A DNA stretch of 64,000 nt from UBA4416 sp040387475 (GCA_040387475.1 JAZKDT010000019.1:1-64000); one strand, 5' to 3'; shown: positions 44,843 to 54,171, counted from the first letter of the stretch. Notes: generated from the sequence alone by a model not told the origin. Numbers and translations are program-made.

Positions 44843-45883
44843 ATGAAAAAATATTTATACATCGTTACCTTATTCATATCATCTCTGAGCTTTGCCCAGG
44901 ATATACATTTTTCGCAAATTCAGGAATCGCCTTTATGGTTAAATCCTGCCAATGCCGGTTTTATGGATGGTTATTTCAGAGCGGTTGCCAATTACAGAAG
45001 TCAATGGGCTTCTATGGGAAAAGCTTACCAAACAATGGCTATTTCTGTGGACGCATCTATGTTAAAAACAAAAAAGAATAAAGCGTATTTAGGAATGGGC
45101 TTATTCGTATTTAATGACAGAGCAGGCGTTGCAAAAATGGGCAGTACGCAAGCCCAACTGCATATAAATGCTATTCTTAAAACCAGTAAAAAAAGTAAAT
45201 TGGCCGGAGCAGTATATGTAGGTTTCAATCAAAACAGCGCCAGCTATGCATCGTTAACATTCGCCAATCAATACGATGGGAAAGATATTGATCCTGCATT
45301 GGGAAGTGGAGAAGCTGCGGCCTTTGCCTCTTTTGTTAATACCGATGTAGGCGCCGGACTGAATTATGAATTCTCATCATCAAATGTTGACATGTTGCGC
45401 GACGATATTTTTTCATTAAAAATTGGTGCTGCAGCCCATCATTTAAATCAACCGGTTCAAAAATTTGCGTCTGGTTCAACTTATAAACTTCCCATGCGTT
45501 TTGTGGGAAATATTCAGGCAAGAATTGACATCAAAGGTACAAAAGTAGCGATTTTGCCAAGTGTCATTTATTTAAGGCAAGGTGTGGCTTCAGAAATTAC
45601 AGTAGGTACACATTTGCGATACCGTTTTAAAAATCCAACCAAAGTTACTGGTGTTAAGTCTGAAACAGGGTTGAATATTGGCGTATATTATAGGGTTAAT
45701 GATGCTATCATTCCTCAGTTAAATTTAGATATGGGGAAATACGCCATTGGCGTTGCCTATGACCTTAATATCTCTAAATACAAACGGGTAAGTAATTTGA
45801 ATGGTGGATTTGAAGTGTACCTTAAATTTATGTCGTTGGATGACGCCTTGTTCAAACGTAAGCGCGAACATGGTTTAAACTAA
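44843..45883 (+). CDS. PorP/SprF-family type IX secretion outer-membrane protein
   Basis: This 346-residue protein has a signal peptide ending at SFAQ (residues 16-19). It begins DIHFSQIQESPLWLNPANAGF, the family signature, then GYFRAVANYRSQW, and alternates amphipathic strands (GVYYRVNDAIIPQLNLD near residue 278) typical of an outer-membrane beta-barrel. SprF-like proteins bring type B cargo such as SprB to the type IX translocon. Its position 119 bases after a type B cargo gene fits that role. It ends with a strong terminator. Confidence 0.92.
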   Translation: MKKYLYIVTLFISSLSFAQDIHFSQIQESPLWLNPANAGFMDGYFRAVANYRSQWASMGKAYQTMAISVDASMLKTKKNKAYLGMGLFVFNDRAGVAKMGSTQAQLHINAILKTSKKSKLAGAVYVGFNQNSASYASLTFANQYDGKDIDPALGSGEAAAFASFVNTDVGAGLNYEFSSSNVDMLRDDIFSLKIGAAAHHLNQPVQKFASGSTYKLPMRFVGNIQARIDIKGTKVAILPSVIYLRQGVASEITVGTHLRYRFKNPTKVTGVKSETGLNIGVYYRVNDAIIPQLNLDMGKYAIGVAYDLNISKYKRVSNLNGGFEVYLKFMSLDDALFKRKREHGLN

Positions 45884-45909
45884 TTTTATACTATATTATA
45901 ATTAAATTT

Positions 45910-45937
45910 GAGTCGGGCTTTAAACCCGACTCTTTTT
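45910..45937 (+). terminator. Terminator touching the pbpC start
   Basis: A perfect eight-base GC-rich stem GAGTCGGG/CCCGACTC (45910-45917 with 45925-45932) is followed by five T. The TTG proposed as pbpC start (45936-45938) begins inside this T tract. Confidence 0.9.
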
Positions 45938-48296
45938 GTATTTATTCAGGCAACATAAAAAAAAATCCATTGCATTCTTCGTTTGTGCAGCATTATGTGT
46001 GTGGTTTTTATGCTGTCTACCAAGCCCGTTATTTCTCGATTCTTATTCAGTTATTTTAAATGACAGTGAAGGTAATTTATTATCCGCACAAATTGCTAAA
46101 GACGGCCAGTGGCGATTTCCTGAAAGTAAAGAACTTAACTCAAAACTGGAAACCAGCATTTTGGCTTTTGAGGACGAATATTTTTACAAACATCCGGGTG
46201 TCAATCCTGTTTCCATCTGGCGCGCGGTTAAACAGAACAGTAAAGCCGGAAAAGTAGTAAGCGGAGGAAGTACTATTACCATGCAACTTACCCGACTCAT
46301 CAGAAGAAACCAAAAACGAACATATTTTGAAAAGTTGATTGAGTTGATCATGGCTTTGCGTGTGGAACTGACTTACTCTAAATCAGAGATCTTAAATTTA
46401 TATTGTTCGCACGCTCCATTTGGAACTAACGTTGTTGGTGTTGATGCCGCTTCATGGCGATATTTTGGCCGCGAACTTTCTCAACTTTCCTGGGCTGAAT
46501 GTGCTACACTGGCGGTTCTTCCTAATTCTCCTTCTATTATTTATCCCGGAAAAAATCAGGATAGATTGAAAAAAAAACGTGATAAGCTTTTATATAAACT
46601 ATTAACTTTAAGAAAAATCGATACAGAAACATATCAGTTAGCCATCCAGGAACCTTTACCCATGAAGCCTTTTCCGCTTCCCAATAAGGCAAGGCATTTA
46701 TTGAATAGGGCTATTACGGAAAATAATTCGGAAAATAATTTTAATACAACCATTCAAAATGAAATTCAGAATAAAGTTTTGGATATATTAACCAAGCATG
46801 CTTCGGCGCTTAAGCAAAATGAAATTCATAATGTGTGCGCACTGGTGTTGGATATCCGGAAGAATCAGGTAATCTCGTATGTTGGCAACACACCACTAAA
46901 AGATAAAGAGCCTCATGGCGAAGATGTAGATGTTATTGTCGCCAATCGCAGCACGGGGAGTTTATTAAAACCTTATTTATACGGATTTATGCTTAACGAT
47001 GGCCAGCTGTTGCCTAATATGTTAGTGCCCGATATCCCTACACAGATTGCAGGTTACGTGCCGCAAAATTTTGATTTTACATATGACGGCGCCGTACCGG
47101 CTAAACAAGCCTTATCTAGAAGTTTAAATATTCCTGCAGTGAAAATGTTACAGCAATATACGATTGATAAATTTTTGGATCGGCTGAGGCAAATTGGGTT
47201 GTCAACTATGAACCGTTCAGCCGATAATTATGGATTGTCTTTGATACTTGGCGGCGGTGAATCCAAACTATGGGATATGTGTTCTGCTTACGCTGGAATG
47301 GCAAGAGTATTAAATAAGTATACTGATTATAAAAAGTACGATTCTGAAGATTGGAACAAGCCGGATTATTTAATTCGTTCCAAAAAGCAAGAGCAAAAAT
47401 CCGATACCGACCCTTTTATTTCAGCGGCTTCAATTTGGTTAACATTTGAAGCGATGGCCGAGGTTAACCGTCCTGATATTGACGCGAGTTGGAAACGCCT
47501 TGGAAATGCACAGAAAATTGCGTGGAAAACCGGAACCAGTTTTGGATTCAGGGATGGCTGGGCAATAGGTGTTTCGGGCAATTATGTGGTAGGCGTGTGG
47601 GTTGGAAATGCAGACGGAGAAGGTCGTCCAGGATTAACAGGTATTTCTGCAGCAGCGCCCGTATTATTTGAGATTTTTGGATCATTACCCAAATCAGATT
47701 GGTTTAAAATGCCTTTTAACGATTTAAAAAGCGTTATAGTGTGTAAGCAAAGCGGTTGTTTGGCATCTATGTATTGTAACGAAACAAAAAATGAATGGAT
47801 TCCAAAACTAAGTAATGTAGCCATTGCCTGTACCTATCATAAGCCTATTCACATGGATCTTACAGCACAATACAGGGTAACAGATGCCTGTGTTTCGCCC
47901 CTGGATATGACCACTGTTTCCTGGTTTGTACTTCCGCCAGTGCAGGAATATTATTATAAAACTAAAAATCCCACTTACAAATCATTACCGCCATACAAAA
48001 CCGGTTGTGAACCTGAAATGGAACGTTCGATGCAAATGATTTATCCTAAAGCCGGAACGGTCATTTATATTCCTTACGAATTAAGTGGTGAACAGGGAAA
48101 AACCATTTTTGAAATTGCCCATCGTGTGCCATCAAATACCGTTTACTGGCATGTTGATGGTGCACTCGTTGGCACTACACGGGATATTCATCAATTAGGA
48201 CTCAATCCTTCCAAAGGAAAACATATGCTTTCTTTATCAGATAATGCAGGAGAAACACTTAATATACCTTTTGAGGTGGTAAGTGATAAAAAATGA
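45936..48296 (+). CDS. pbpC: Penicillin-binding protein 1C (bifunctional)
   Basis: This 786-residue protein has an N-terminal membrane helix (SIAFFVCAALCVWFLCCL) and a glycosyltransferase 51 domain with AFEDEYFYKHPGVNP near residue 74 and GGSTITMQLTRLIRR near residue 108. The transpeptidase domain has RSTGSLLKPYLYGF near residue 333 (SxxK in SLLK), SRSLN and the KTG box in AWKTGTSFGFRDGW. A C-terminal BiPBP_C domain occupies about 700-786. It polymerises glycan strands and perhaps crosslinks them in the periplasm. TTG 45936 is the only start before the helix, yet it lies in a terminator tract, which is odd. It has no alpha-2-macroglobulin neighbour, unlike many pbpC genes. Confidence 0.93.
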   Translation: MYLFRQHKKKSIAFFVCAALCVWFLCCLPSPLFLDSYSVILNDSEGNLLSAQIAKDGQWRFPESKELNSKLETSILAFEDEYFYKHPGVNPVSIWRAVKQNSKAGKVVSGGSTITMQLTRLIRRNQKRTYFEKLIELIMALRVELTYSKSEILNLYCSHAPFGTNVVGVDAASWRYFGRELSQLSWAECATLAVLPNSPSIIYPGKNQDRLKKKRDKLLYKLLTLRKIDTETYQLAIQEPLPMKPFPLPNKARHLLNRAITENNSENNFNTTIQNEIQNKVLDILTKHASALKQNEIHNVCALVLDIRKNQVISYVGNTPLKDKEPHGEDVDVIVANRSTGSLLKPYLYGFMLNDGQLLPNMLVPDIPTQIAGYVPQNFDFTYDGAVPAKQALSRSLNIPAVKMLQQYTIDKFLDRLRQIGLSTMNRSADNYGLSLILGGGESKLWDMCSAYAGMARVLNKYTDYKKYDSEDWNKPDYLIRSKKQEQKSDTDPFISAASIWLTFEAMAEVNRPDIDASWKRLGNAQKIAWKTGTSFGFRDGWAIGVSGNYVVGVWVGNADGEGRPGLTGISAAAPVLFEIFGSLPKSDWFKMPFNDLKSVIVCKQSGCLASMYCNETKNEWIPKLSNVAIACTYHKPIHMDLTAQYRVTDACVSPLDMTTVSWFVLPPVQEYYYKTKNPTYKSLPPYKTGCEPEMERSMQMIYPKAGTVIYIPYELSGEQGKTIFEIAHRVPSNTVYWHVDGALVGTTRDIHQLGLNPSKGKHMLSLSDNAGETLNIPFEVVSDKK

Positions 48297-48369
48297 TTTG
48301 TTAATTCCTTTCCTCGTTTTGTTGAAAAACTTTAAACTCCCCCCGCTTTTAGTTAATTATATTTGAATA

Positions 48370-48708
48370 ATGGCTTTACTGGAAAAAGAAACCGAAAAAT
48401 TATTTTACTCTATTGGCGAAGTTGCTGAGATGTTTGATGTAAACACTTCATTGATTCGTTTTTGGGAAAAGGAATTTGATGTCATTACACCCTCAAAAAA
48501 TAAAAAAGGCAACCGCCTTTTTACAAAAAAGGATATTGAAAATTTTAAGCTGATCTTTCATTTTGTTAAAGAAAAGGGCTACACACTTCAGGGCGCCAAA
48601 GATAAATTAAAGGGCGGGCTTAAGGAGTCTGACCAGGTAAAAGTTGAGGTCATTGACAAATTGAAACATATTAAAGAGCAGCTTTTGAAGATTAAAAATT
48701 CCCTATAA
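48370..48708 (+). CDS. MerR-type transcriptional regulator
   Basis: This 112-residue protein has a winged helix-turn-helix with YSIGEVAEMFDVNTSLIRFW at residues 15-34 and KGNRLFTKKDIENFKLI near residue 54. A short helical dimerisation tail (KGYTLQGAKDKLKGG and VEVIDKLKHIKEQLLK) follows. It has no effector domain or metal-binding cysteines, so it belongs to the short MerR group common in Bacteroidota, whose signals are mostly unknown. It is 73 bases after pbpC and points the same way. Confidence 0.9.
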   Translation: MALLEKETEKLFYSIGEVAEMFDVNTSLIRFWEKEFDVITPSKNKKGNRLFTKKDIENFKLIFHFVKEKGYTLQGAKDKLKGGLKESDQVKVEVIDKLKHIKEQLLKIKNSL

Positions 48709-48966
48709 ATTAGGCAGCTGTTTCCGCTTTAGGGATGACAGCGATCATTATTTTTTCTTTCTTTTTTTCAGAAACATGGAGTGCAAAGCCTCATCCGCCG
48801 GCTTGCAGAAACACCCAAAAATTTCTTTAAAACTATCAAAATTTCACAAATTGTAAATAGATTAAGGCTAAAAGCCCACTAATTTCTGTAAATTTAAACC
48901 ATGAAATAGCCAAATCTATTATTAGATAAACAGGCTATATGACATTTTAGAAAAGTAAAAACTCAT
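48709..48966. other. 258-base intergenic region with a nested inverted repeat
   Basis: No gene is seen. A pyrimidine-rich stretch lies near 48750-48769. A nested inverted repeat, ATAGCC/GGCTAT (48906-48911 with 48933-48938) enclosing ATCTA/TAGAT, lies 28 bases before the M16-like start and could be an operator or leader hairpin. Confidence 0.35.
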
Positions 48967-50250
48967 ATGACCTTGAACAGAAAATTAGCTCCGGATTTTA
49001 AAACAATTGATAAGATCAATATTCAACACGCTGTTTCGCATACATTAGATAACGGCATTCAAGTATATACAATTGATAGTGGTTCCCAGGAATTAACCAA
49101 GATCGAATTTTTGTTTAAAGCGGGAATGTATTACCAATCTCAGCCTTTATTAGCATCTGCTACTAATAATTTATTGGAAACAGGTACAAAAAATTATTCT
49201 GCAAACGAACTTTCGGACAAAATCGATTTTTTTGGTTCTTTTTTTGAGTGCTCTGTAGAGCAGGATTTTGCGTCGTTAGCATTATTTAGCCTGAATAGGT
49301 ATTTGGATAAGAGCTTGCACTTTGTGGAGGATATTATTAAAAATCCAACCTTTCCAAAGGATGAATTTGATATTTATCTGTCCAATAAAAAACAAAAACA
49401 TCTGGTTAATACTGAAAAGGTAAGCGTATTAGCGCGTCGCCGTTTTTCTGAACTGGTTTTTGGCGAGCAGCACCCCTATGGAAGAGATGTAAAAAACGAA
49501 GACTTTGATCGGCTAACGATTGATAAAGTAAAAGAGTTTTATCATACATTTTATCATTCGGGTAATTGCAGTATTATCGCTTCCGGAAAACTATCAACTA
49601 ACTTAGTGGAGATTCTCAATAATTTTTTTGGGAAAGAAAGCTGGGGTAAAGTTCAGGAAATTCCTGTTCCAAAAGTATCAGTCGATACAAGCAATCAGCA
49701 AAAGCATTTTATTGAGAAGCAAGATGCTATTCAATCTGCTGTTAAAGTGGGACGGTTATTGTTCAATAAAAAAGATCCGGATTATTTTAAATTCCAGGTA
49801 TTAAATACCATATTGGGCGGCTACTTCGGTTCTCGTTTAATGGCTAACATTCGCGAGGACAAAGGTTACACCTATGGCATAGGAAGCGGATTAGCCTCCT
49901 TGGTAAATGCAGGTTATTTTTTCATTTCAACCGAAGTAGGGGTAGATGTGACCAACGATACTTTAAAAGAAATTTATAAAGAAATCGCCATTTTGCGTGA
50001 GGAACTGGTAGATACAGAGGAATTAGAAACTGTAAGAAATTATATACTGGGTCAGTTTTTGAGAAGTGTGGATGGCCCCTATTCATTGGCGGATAAATTC
50101 AAAGCTATATGGGAGTTTAATATGGGCTACGATTATTTCGAAAAATATTTTGAAGCTGTAAAAACGATAACACCCGAGGATATTAAAGCGATGGCGAATA
50201 AATATTTAAAGGAAGAAGATTTAATAGAATTGGTTGTCGGAAAAAAATAA
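48967..50250 (+). CDS. M16 peptidase-like protein lacking the zinc motif
   Basis: This 427-residue protein has the two-domain insulinase fold: an N-terminal half with VSHTLDNGIQVYTIDSGSQ and FKAGMYYQSQPLLAS, and a C-terminal half with LGGYFGSRLMANIREDKGYTYGIGSG near residue 280 and GPYSLADKFKAIWEF near residue 365. At the place of the HxxEH zinc motif it reads SATNNLLETGT (about residues 64-74), so the metal site is missing. Such inactive chains normally pair with an active M16 chain, but none lies beside it here. It has no signal peptide. Confidence 0.88.
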   Translation: MTLNRKLAPDFKTIDKINIQHAVSHTLDNGIQVYTIDSGSQELTKIEFLFKAGMYYQSQPLLASATNNLLETGTKNYSANELSDKIDFFGSFFECSVEQDFASLALFSLNRYLDKSLHFVEDIIKNPTFPKDEFDIYLSNKKQKHLVNTEKVSVLARRRFSELVFGEQHPYGRDVKNEDFDRLTIDKVKEFYHTFYHSGNCSIIASGKLSTNLVEILNNFFGKESWGKVQEIPVPKVSVDTSNQQKHFIEKQDAIQSAVKVGRLLFNKKDPDYFKFQVLNTILGGYFGSRLMANIREDKGYTYGIGSGLASLVNAGYFFISTEVGVDVTNDTLKEIYKEIAILREELVDTEELETVRNYILGQFLRSVDGPYSLADKFKAIWEFNMGYDYFEKYFEAVKTITPEDIKAMANKYLKEEDLIELVVGKK

Positions 50251-50256
50251 GATCAG

Positions 50257-51390
50257 GTGGCGAAGGTTTTCATAATAGGCCCGGCATATCCCCTAAGAGG
50301 TGGTTTAGCTACTTTTGATGAATTGTTCTGTAAAGCATTCAATGAACAAGGGCATGATTGTGAGATCATTTCCTATAGTTTACAGTACCCTAATTTTTTG
50401 TTTCCGGGAAGTACCCAATTTGATATGAGTGGCAATGCGCCTGCCGGAATAAAAATACATACTTTAATCAACTCTGTTAACCCTTTATCGTGGATCAAAA
50501 CAGCGCGCTTCATCAAAAAACAAAAACCGGATTTTATTGTCTTTCGGTTTTGGATTCCTTTCATGGGCCCGGCTTTGGGAAGTATTGCCCGTATGGTGAG
50601 AAAGAGTGGAGTTAAAGTACTGGCAATTACAGATAATGTTATTCCTCATGAAACGCGACCGGGCGATGTAGCTTTTGCCAAATATTTTATCAGAGCCTGC
50701 GACGGTTTTGTAACCATGAGTAAAGCGGTGATGAAGGATCTGGAAAAATTCACAGATACTTCTCATAAAAAATATTTACTGCACCCTTTATACACGTCTT
50801 TTGGCGAGAAGTTAAATAAAACTGTAGCCAGAGAAAAATTAGGTCTTGCTTCGGATAAACAGTTAGTGTTATTTTTTGGCTTGATCAGAAATTATAAAGG
50901 ACTTGATATGTTATTGGATGCGATATATGAATTGAAGTTTGACAAAAATATTAACCTAGTAATAGCAGGAGAGTTTTACGAAGACAAACAACCTTACCTG
51001 GATCTTATTAAAAAACATGGTATCGAAGATCAGGTTATTTTGCATGGAAAATTCATTGCTAACGAAGACGTGAAATTGTATTTCTCAGCAGCTGACCTGG
51101 TTGCTTTACCTTATAGAACTGCCACGCAGAGTGGCGTTACACAAGTATCATTTCATTTTGAGGTGCCAACTTTAGTTACCAATGTGGGTGGATTGGGTGA
51201 GATTATCCCGGATAAAAAAGCAGGCTATGTAGTGGAACCAAATGGAAAAGCGATTGCTGAAGGTATTAAAGATTATTTTGAGAATAACCGCATGCCGGCA
51301 TTTACAGAAGGCATGAAAAAAGAAAAACAAAAATACGATTGGAAAATTTTTGTGGATGAAGTCATTGATTTATATAAAGGATTAAAATGA
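50257..51390 (+). CDS. GT-B (family 4) glycosyltransferase, GTG start
   Basis: This 377-residue protein begins VFIIGPAYPLRGGLATFDEL, a nucleotide-sugar transferase N-terminus. The second domain has VLFFGLIRNYKGLDMLLDAI near residue 207, VIAGEFYEDKQPYLDLI, and ALPYRTATQSGVTQVSFHFE in place of a strict E-x7-E. The GTG at 50257 starts six bases after the M16-like stop; no ATG fits the first strand. The last four bases overlap the sugar kinase gene (ATGA), so both act together. Acceptor and donor are unknown, though the kinase suggests a heptose or related sugar. Confidence 0.85.
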   Translation: MAKVFIIGPAYPLRGGLATFDELFCKAFNEQGHDCEIISYSLQYPNFLFPGSTQFDMSGNAPAGIKIHTLINSVNPLSWIKTARFIKKQKPDFIVFRFWIPFMGPALGSIARMVRKSGVKVLAITDNVIPHETRPGDVAFAKYFIRACDGFVTMSKAVMKDLEKFTDTSHKKYLLHPLYTSFGEKLNKTVAREKLGLASDKQLVLFFGLIRNYKGLDMLLDAIYELKFDKNINLVIAGEFYEDKQPYLDLIKKHGIEDQVILHGKFIANEDVKLYFSAADLVALPYRTATQSGVTQVSFHFEVPTLVTNVGGLGEIIPDKKAGYVVEPNGKAIAEGIKDYFENNRMPAFTEGMKKEKQKYDWKIFVDEVIDLYKGLK

Positions 51391-52412
51391 TAATAAGAAG
51401 TAAAGCACCTTTACGCATTGGTTTAGCAGGTGGTGGAACAGATGTTTCTCCTTACAGCGATATTTATGGCGGAGCTATTTTAAATGCTACAATTGATCTA
51501 TATGCCTACGCAAGTTTGGAGCCATTGGATAACGGCAAGATCGAGTTTTGCATTGATGGCACAGATATGTGTCTGTCCGTAAAATCAGAAAAAGAATTAC
51601 AATTGGTTGAAGGCTTCGAATTATTTATCGGAGTATATAATCGCCTCATTAAAGATTATGACTTAAACCCTTTATCATTTCGTTTGACTTCTAATATAGA
51701 AGCGCCTCAAGGATCAGGATTAGGAACATCGTCTACTATTGTGGTTTCTTTATTGGGTGCTTTTGTTGAATGGCTGAAATTGCCTTTGGGTAAATATGAC
51801 ATTGCCCGTTTAGCTTATGAAATAGAACGTAAGGATCTGGGGATGAGTGGCGGTAAGCAGGATCAATATGCTGCTACCTTTGGCGGAATTAATTATATGG
51901 AGTTTTTAGCCGATGACAATGTGATAGTTAATCCCCTGCAATTAAAGGACGAAGTGCTTTACGAACTGGAATTTAATTTGCTGTTATACTTTACTGCTAC
52001 TCAACGTTTATCAGCAACTATCATCAATGAACAGGTAAAGAATGTAAAGGAAAATAATACGAAGTCATTAGATGCTATGCATCATTTAAAAGAGCAGGCC
52101 CAGCAAATGAAAGAATGTTTGCTTCGGGGTGATTTAAATAAAATAGGCGAGATCCTGCATTTTGGCTGGACCAATAAAAAGCAAATGGCTCAATCTATTA
52201 GTAATGATTTAATTGACAAGGTTTATACAACTGCCATTTATACGGGTGCTACTGGCGGTAAGATCTCCGGAGCAGGTGGGGGAGGTTTTATGTTTTTTTA
52301 TTGCCCTGCTGTAACTAAAATAAAAGTAGCTAAGGCTATTGAAGGTTTAGGAGGAAGAGTGCAGTCGTTTAAATTCACACAACAGGGTTTAACCACCTGG
52401 ACAAGTTTATAA
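51387..52412 (+). CDS. GHMP sugar kinase, D-glycero-D-manno-heptose-7-phosphate kinase-like
   Basis: This 341-residue protein starts IRSKAPLRIGLAGGGTDVSPY, the HddA/GHMP signature. The ATP loop is EAPQGSGLGTSSTIVVS at residues 106-121, followed by DLGMSGGKQDQYAATFGG near residue 153 and the C-terminal GATGGKISGAGGGGFMFF. It would phosphorylate the anomeric position of a heptose-7-phosphate or a similar sugar before nucleotide activation. The usual partners (GmhA, GmhB, HddC) are absent from the window, so the exact sugar remains open. It overlaps the transferase upstream by four bases. Confidence 0.87.
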   Translation: MIIRSKAPLRIGLAGGGTDVSPYSDIYGGAILNATIDLYAYASLEPLDNGKIEFCIDGTDMCLSVKSEKELQLVEGFELFIGVYNRLIKDYDLNPLSFRLTSNIEAPQGSGLGTSSTIVVSLLGAFVEWLKLPLGKYDIARLAYEIERKDLGMSGGKQDQYAATFGGINYMEFLADDNVIVNPLQLKDEVLYELEFNLLLYFTATQRLSATIINEQVKNVKENNTKSLDAMHHLKEQAQQMKECLLRGDLNKIGEILHFGWTNKKQMAQSISNDLIDKVYTTAIYTGATGGKISGAGGGGFMFFYCPAVTKIKVAKAIEGLGGRVQSFKFTQQGLTTWTSL

Positions 52413-52416
52413 TTTC

Positions 52417-52860
52417 ATGAACTACGTTACATTTATTTTCGCAACGGTTATTGGCTTAGCTGCTATATGGTTCAGTATTAAATTCATTCGTTTATACTTA
52501 AAGGTTAGAAAGTGGAACAGGATTAGTGCAACTGTTACTTCAAAAGAACTATTCATTCACCCTAAATATTCTACTTCCCGTTCTCCCTATGGATTAAAAG
52601 TTGAGTACAACTACCAAATAAATAATTCAATGTATACAGGCAATAAAGTTTATTTATTGGAGCTAATTGGCGGGCAAACCAATCATATGAAGAAAACAGC
52701 TGAGAGTACGTTGAATAAGATCGATCAAACAATGAGTGTATATGTAAACCCAACTGATCCAACACAATCGGTTATGTTTTGTGAAGGTGTTGGTTTGTAC
52801 GCTTTTGTTTTTTGTATGGGAATTATAGCTCTGTTAATTGGAGTATCTAAAATTATGTAA
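52417..52860 (+). CDS. DUF3592-like small membrane protein
   Basis: This 147-residue protein has a helix at each end (VTFIFATVIGLAAIWFSIKFI and YAFVFCMGIIALLIGVSKIM). Between them is a beta-rich soluble part with ATVTSKELFIHPKY and the DUF3592-type VYVNPTDPTQSVMF. The family is found across bacteria, mostly uncharacterised. It lies four bases after the sugar kinase gene and probably shares its transcript, without a clear link in function. A weak hairpin follows the stop. Confidence 0.75.
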   Translation: MNYVTFIFATVIGLAAIWFSIKFIRLYLKVRKWNRISATVTSKELFIHPKYSTSRSPYGLKVEYNYQINNSMYTGNKVYLLELIGGQTNHMKKTAESTLNKIDQTMSVYVNPTDPTQSVMFCEGVGLYAFVFCMGIIALLIGVSKIM

Positions 52861-52862
52861 TT

Positions 52863-52894
52863 GGCCCTGCCGGCGTTTAAATTCCGACAGAGCC
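52863..52894 (+). terminator. Weak terminator-like hairpin
   Basis: An eleven-base stem with two G-T pairs (52863-52873 with 52884-52894) is followed by a short T-containing stretch. It lies between convergent genes. Confidence 0.45.
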
Positions 52895-52922
52895 TTAGGT
52901 TTTATTGTTGTTTAATTAAAAC

Positions 52923-54170
52923 CTAATTACAGTGATGTTTTATACAACTTGATTCTATGAATCGAATATCCAATTGTAATTGTGTGAGATTTCTTAAAAC
53001 ACATAATAAAGGTGTGCGATAAAATTTTACTTTTTCCCAACTTCCAGTGATTCCTTCTTCATCTTCCTGAGATGAAAGATTAATGAGCTTTGAACTGTTT
53101 TGTTCGTAAGTTGAAGAAATGTAAGAATTAAAGTTTATCAAATCTTCTTTGAGAGTTTTCAAAGCTTGTTTCGGATCTCCATTTTCAGTAAACATTACGC
53201 TTGTTGGGAAATCATAATTTGAACTATTTCCGCTATTTTCCAGATTTTGATAGCTTATTGTACTAATTGAACTGTCGCCTTCCATTTGTTGAATAAAATA
53301 GAACTTTAGTTTTTCAATTTTAGTACATAAATTATTACAGGTCAATTTCAATTTTTCGTGTGATTCTTTATTGTTTGAACTGTCTGTTGCCGATAAATTA
53401 TAACTTATTTGATTTTGTTCGGAAGCATAATGATAACTGTCTTCCATGTGTTGATCGCTCTGAATTGTTTTTTTCTGGACAGAAAAACGTGGCCTTAAAC
53501 TTGTTTGTAAAAAGAATACACCAGCCAAAATGATCAATATGAGAGTTGTTGTTATTGTATTGATCTTATTTGCCGGATTTTTTATTCCATTGAAAAAGTA
53601 CAAAGGAATAAATACTAAAGCAAATAGTCCGAGTGTAACAAACCACATTGTATTTGCCCCAGGCCAATGAAACACCTTAAATAACGACTGTATACAAAAT
53701 AGTATGCCATTAATAGTTCCTATGGCCAGCACAAATTTTGATCGGCTTTCTATTGTTTCATTTTTTTTGAATAAAAATAGTAAGGGCAAATAAACAAGTG
53801 CGCCAATTACCATTCCCAAGAGTATTAGTACTGCCGCTCCAGGCCAATGCATAAATTTGAAGAAGGAGCCAATTATAAAAAATGTTGCTGCAGTGATTCC
53901 GCTATTGATCATTATCTTTTTCATAGTGTAATAGTTTTTGTAGGTTAATAACAGGAGAGTTTCTTCTTCAATTTCCCATAGTTCATCTTTATAGAACGTT
54001 TTAATGGTTTTTTTGTAGAAGCTCTCGAAGTCTCCATTTGCTTCGAGATCTTGCTCTATGATACAACAAACATGATCGAGGAGGTTTTGCTGCAGGCTCT
54101 CCATCTCAACGCCACGTGCACTAATGTCGTCGAAAATATAATCTATTTGTTGATCACTGAGTTGGTACAT
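52923..54170 (-). CDS. HAAS-like plus twin FKxxHWPG membrane protein, PadR-linked
   Basis: This 415-residue protein begins with a helical domain of about 95 residues (YQLSDQQIDYIFDDISARG, LQQNLLDHVCCIIEQDLE) that resembles the HAAS domains encoded beside PadR regulators. Four to five membrane helices follow, carrying FKFMHWPGAAVL near residue 114 and FKVFHWPGANTM near residue 167, then a fifth helix and a Ser/Asn-rich soluble tail of about 175 residues. The HWPG segments recall the GldL N-terminal helices (G-x-L-F-K-I-x-H). Its start is one base from the PadR stop, so they form an operon. Function is unknown; a membrane sensor is inferred. Confidence 0.8.
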   Translation of the reverse strand: MYQLSDQQIDYIFDDISARGVEMESLQQNLLDHVCCIIEQDLEANGDFESFYKKTIKTFYKDELWEIEEETLLLLTYKNYYTMKKIMINSGITAATFFIIGSFFKFMHWPGAAVLILLGMVIGALVYLPLLFLFKKNETIESRSKFVLAIGTINGILFCIQSLFKVFHWPGANTMWFVTLGLFALVFIPLYFFNGIKNPANKINTITTTLILIILAGVFFLQTSLRPRFSVQKKTIQSDQHMEDSYHYASEQNQISYNLSATDSSNNKESHEKLKLTCNNLCTKIEKLKFYFIQQMEGDSSISTISYQNLENSGNSSNYDFPTSVMFTENGDPKQALKTLKEDLINFNSYISSTYEQNSSKLINLSSQEDEEGITGSWEKVKFYRTPLLCVLRNLTQLQLDIRFIESSCIKHHCN

Positions 54171-54171
54171 A

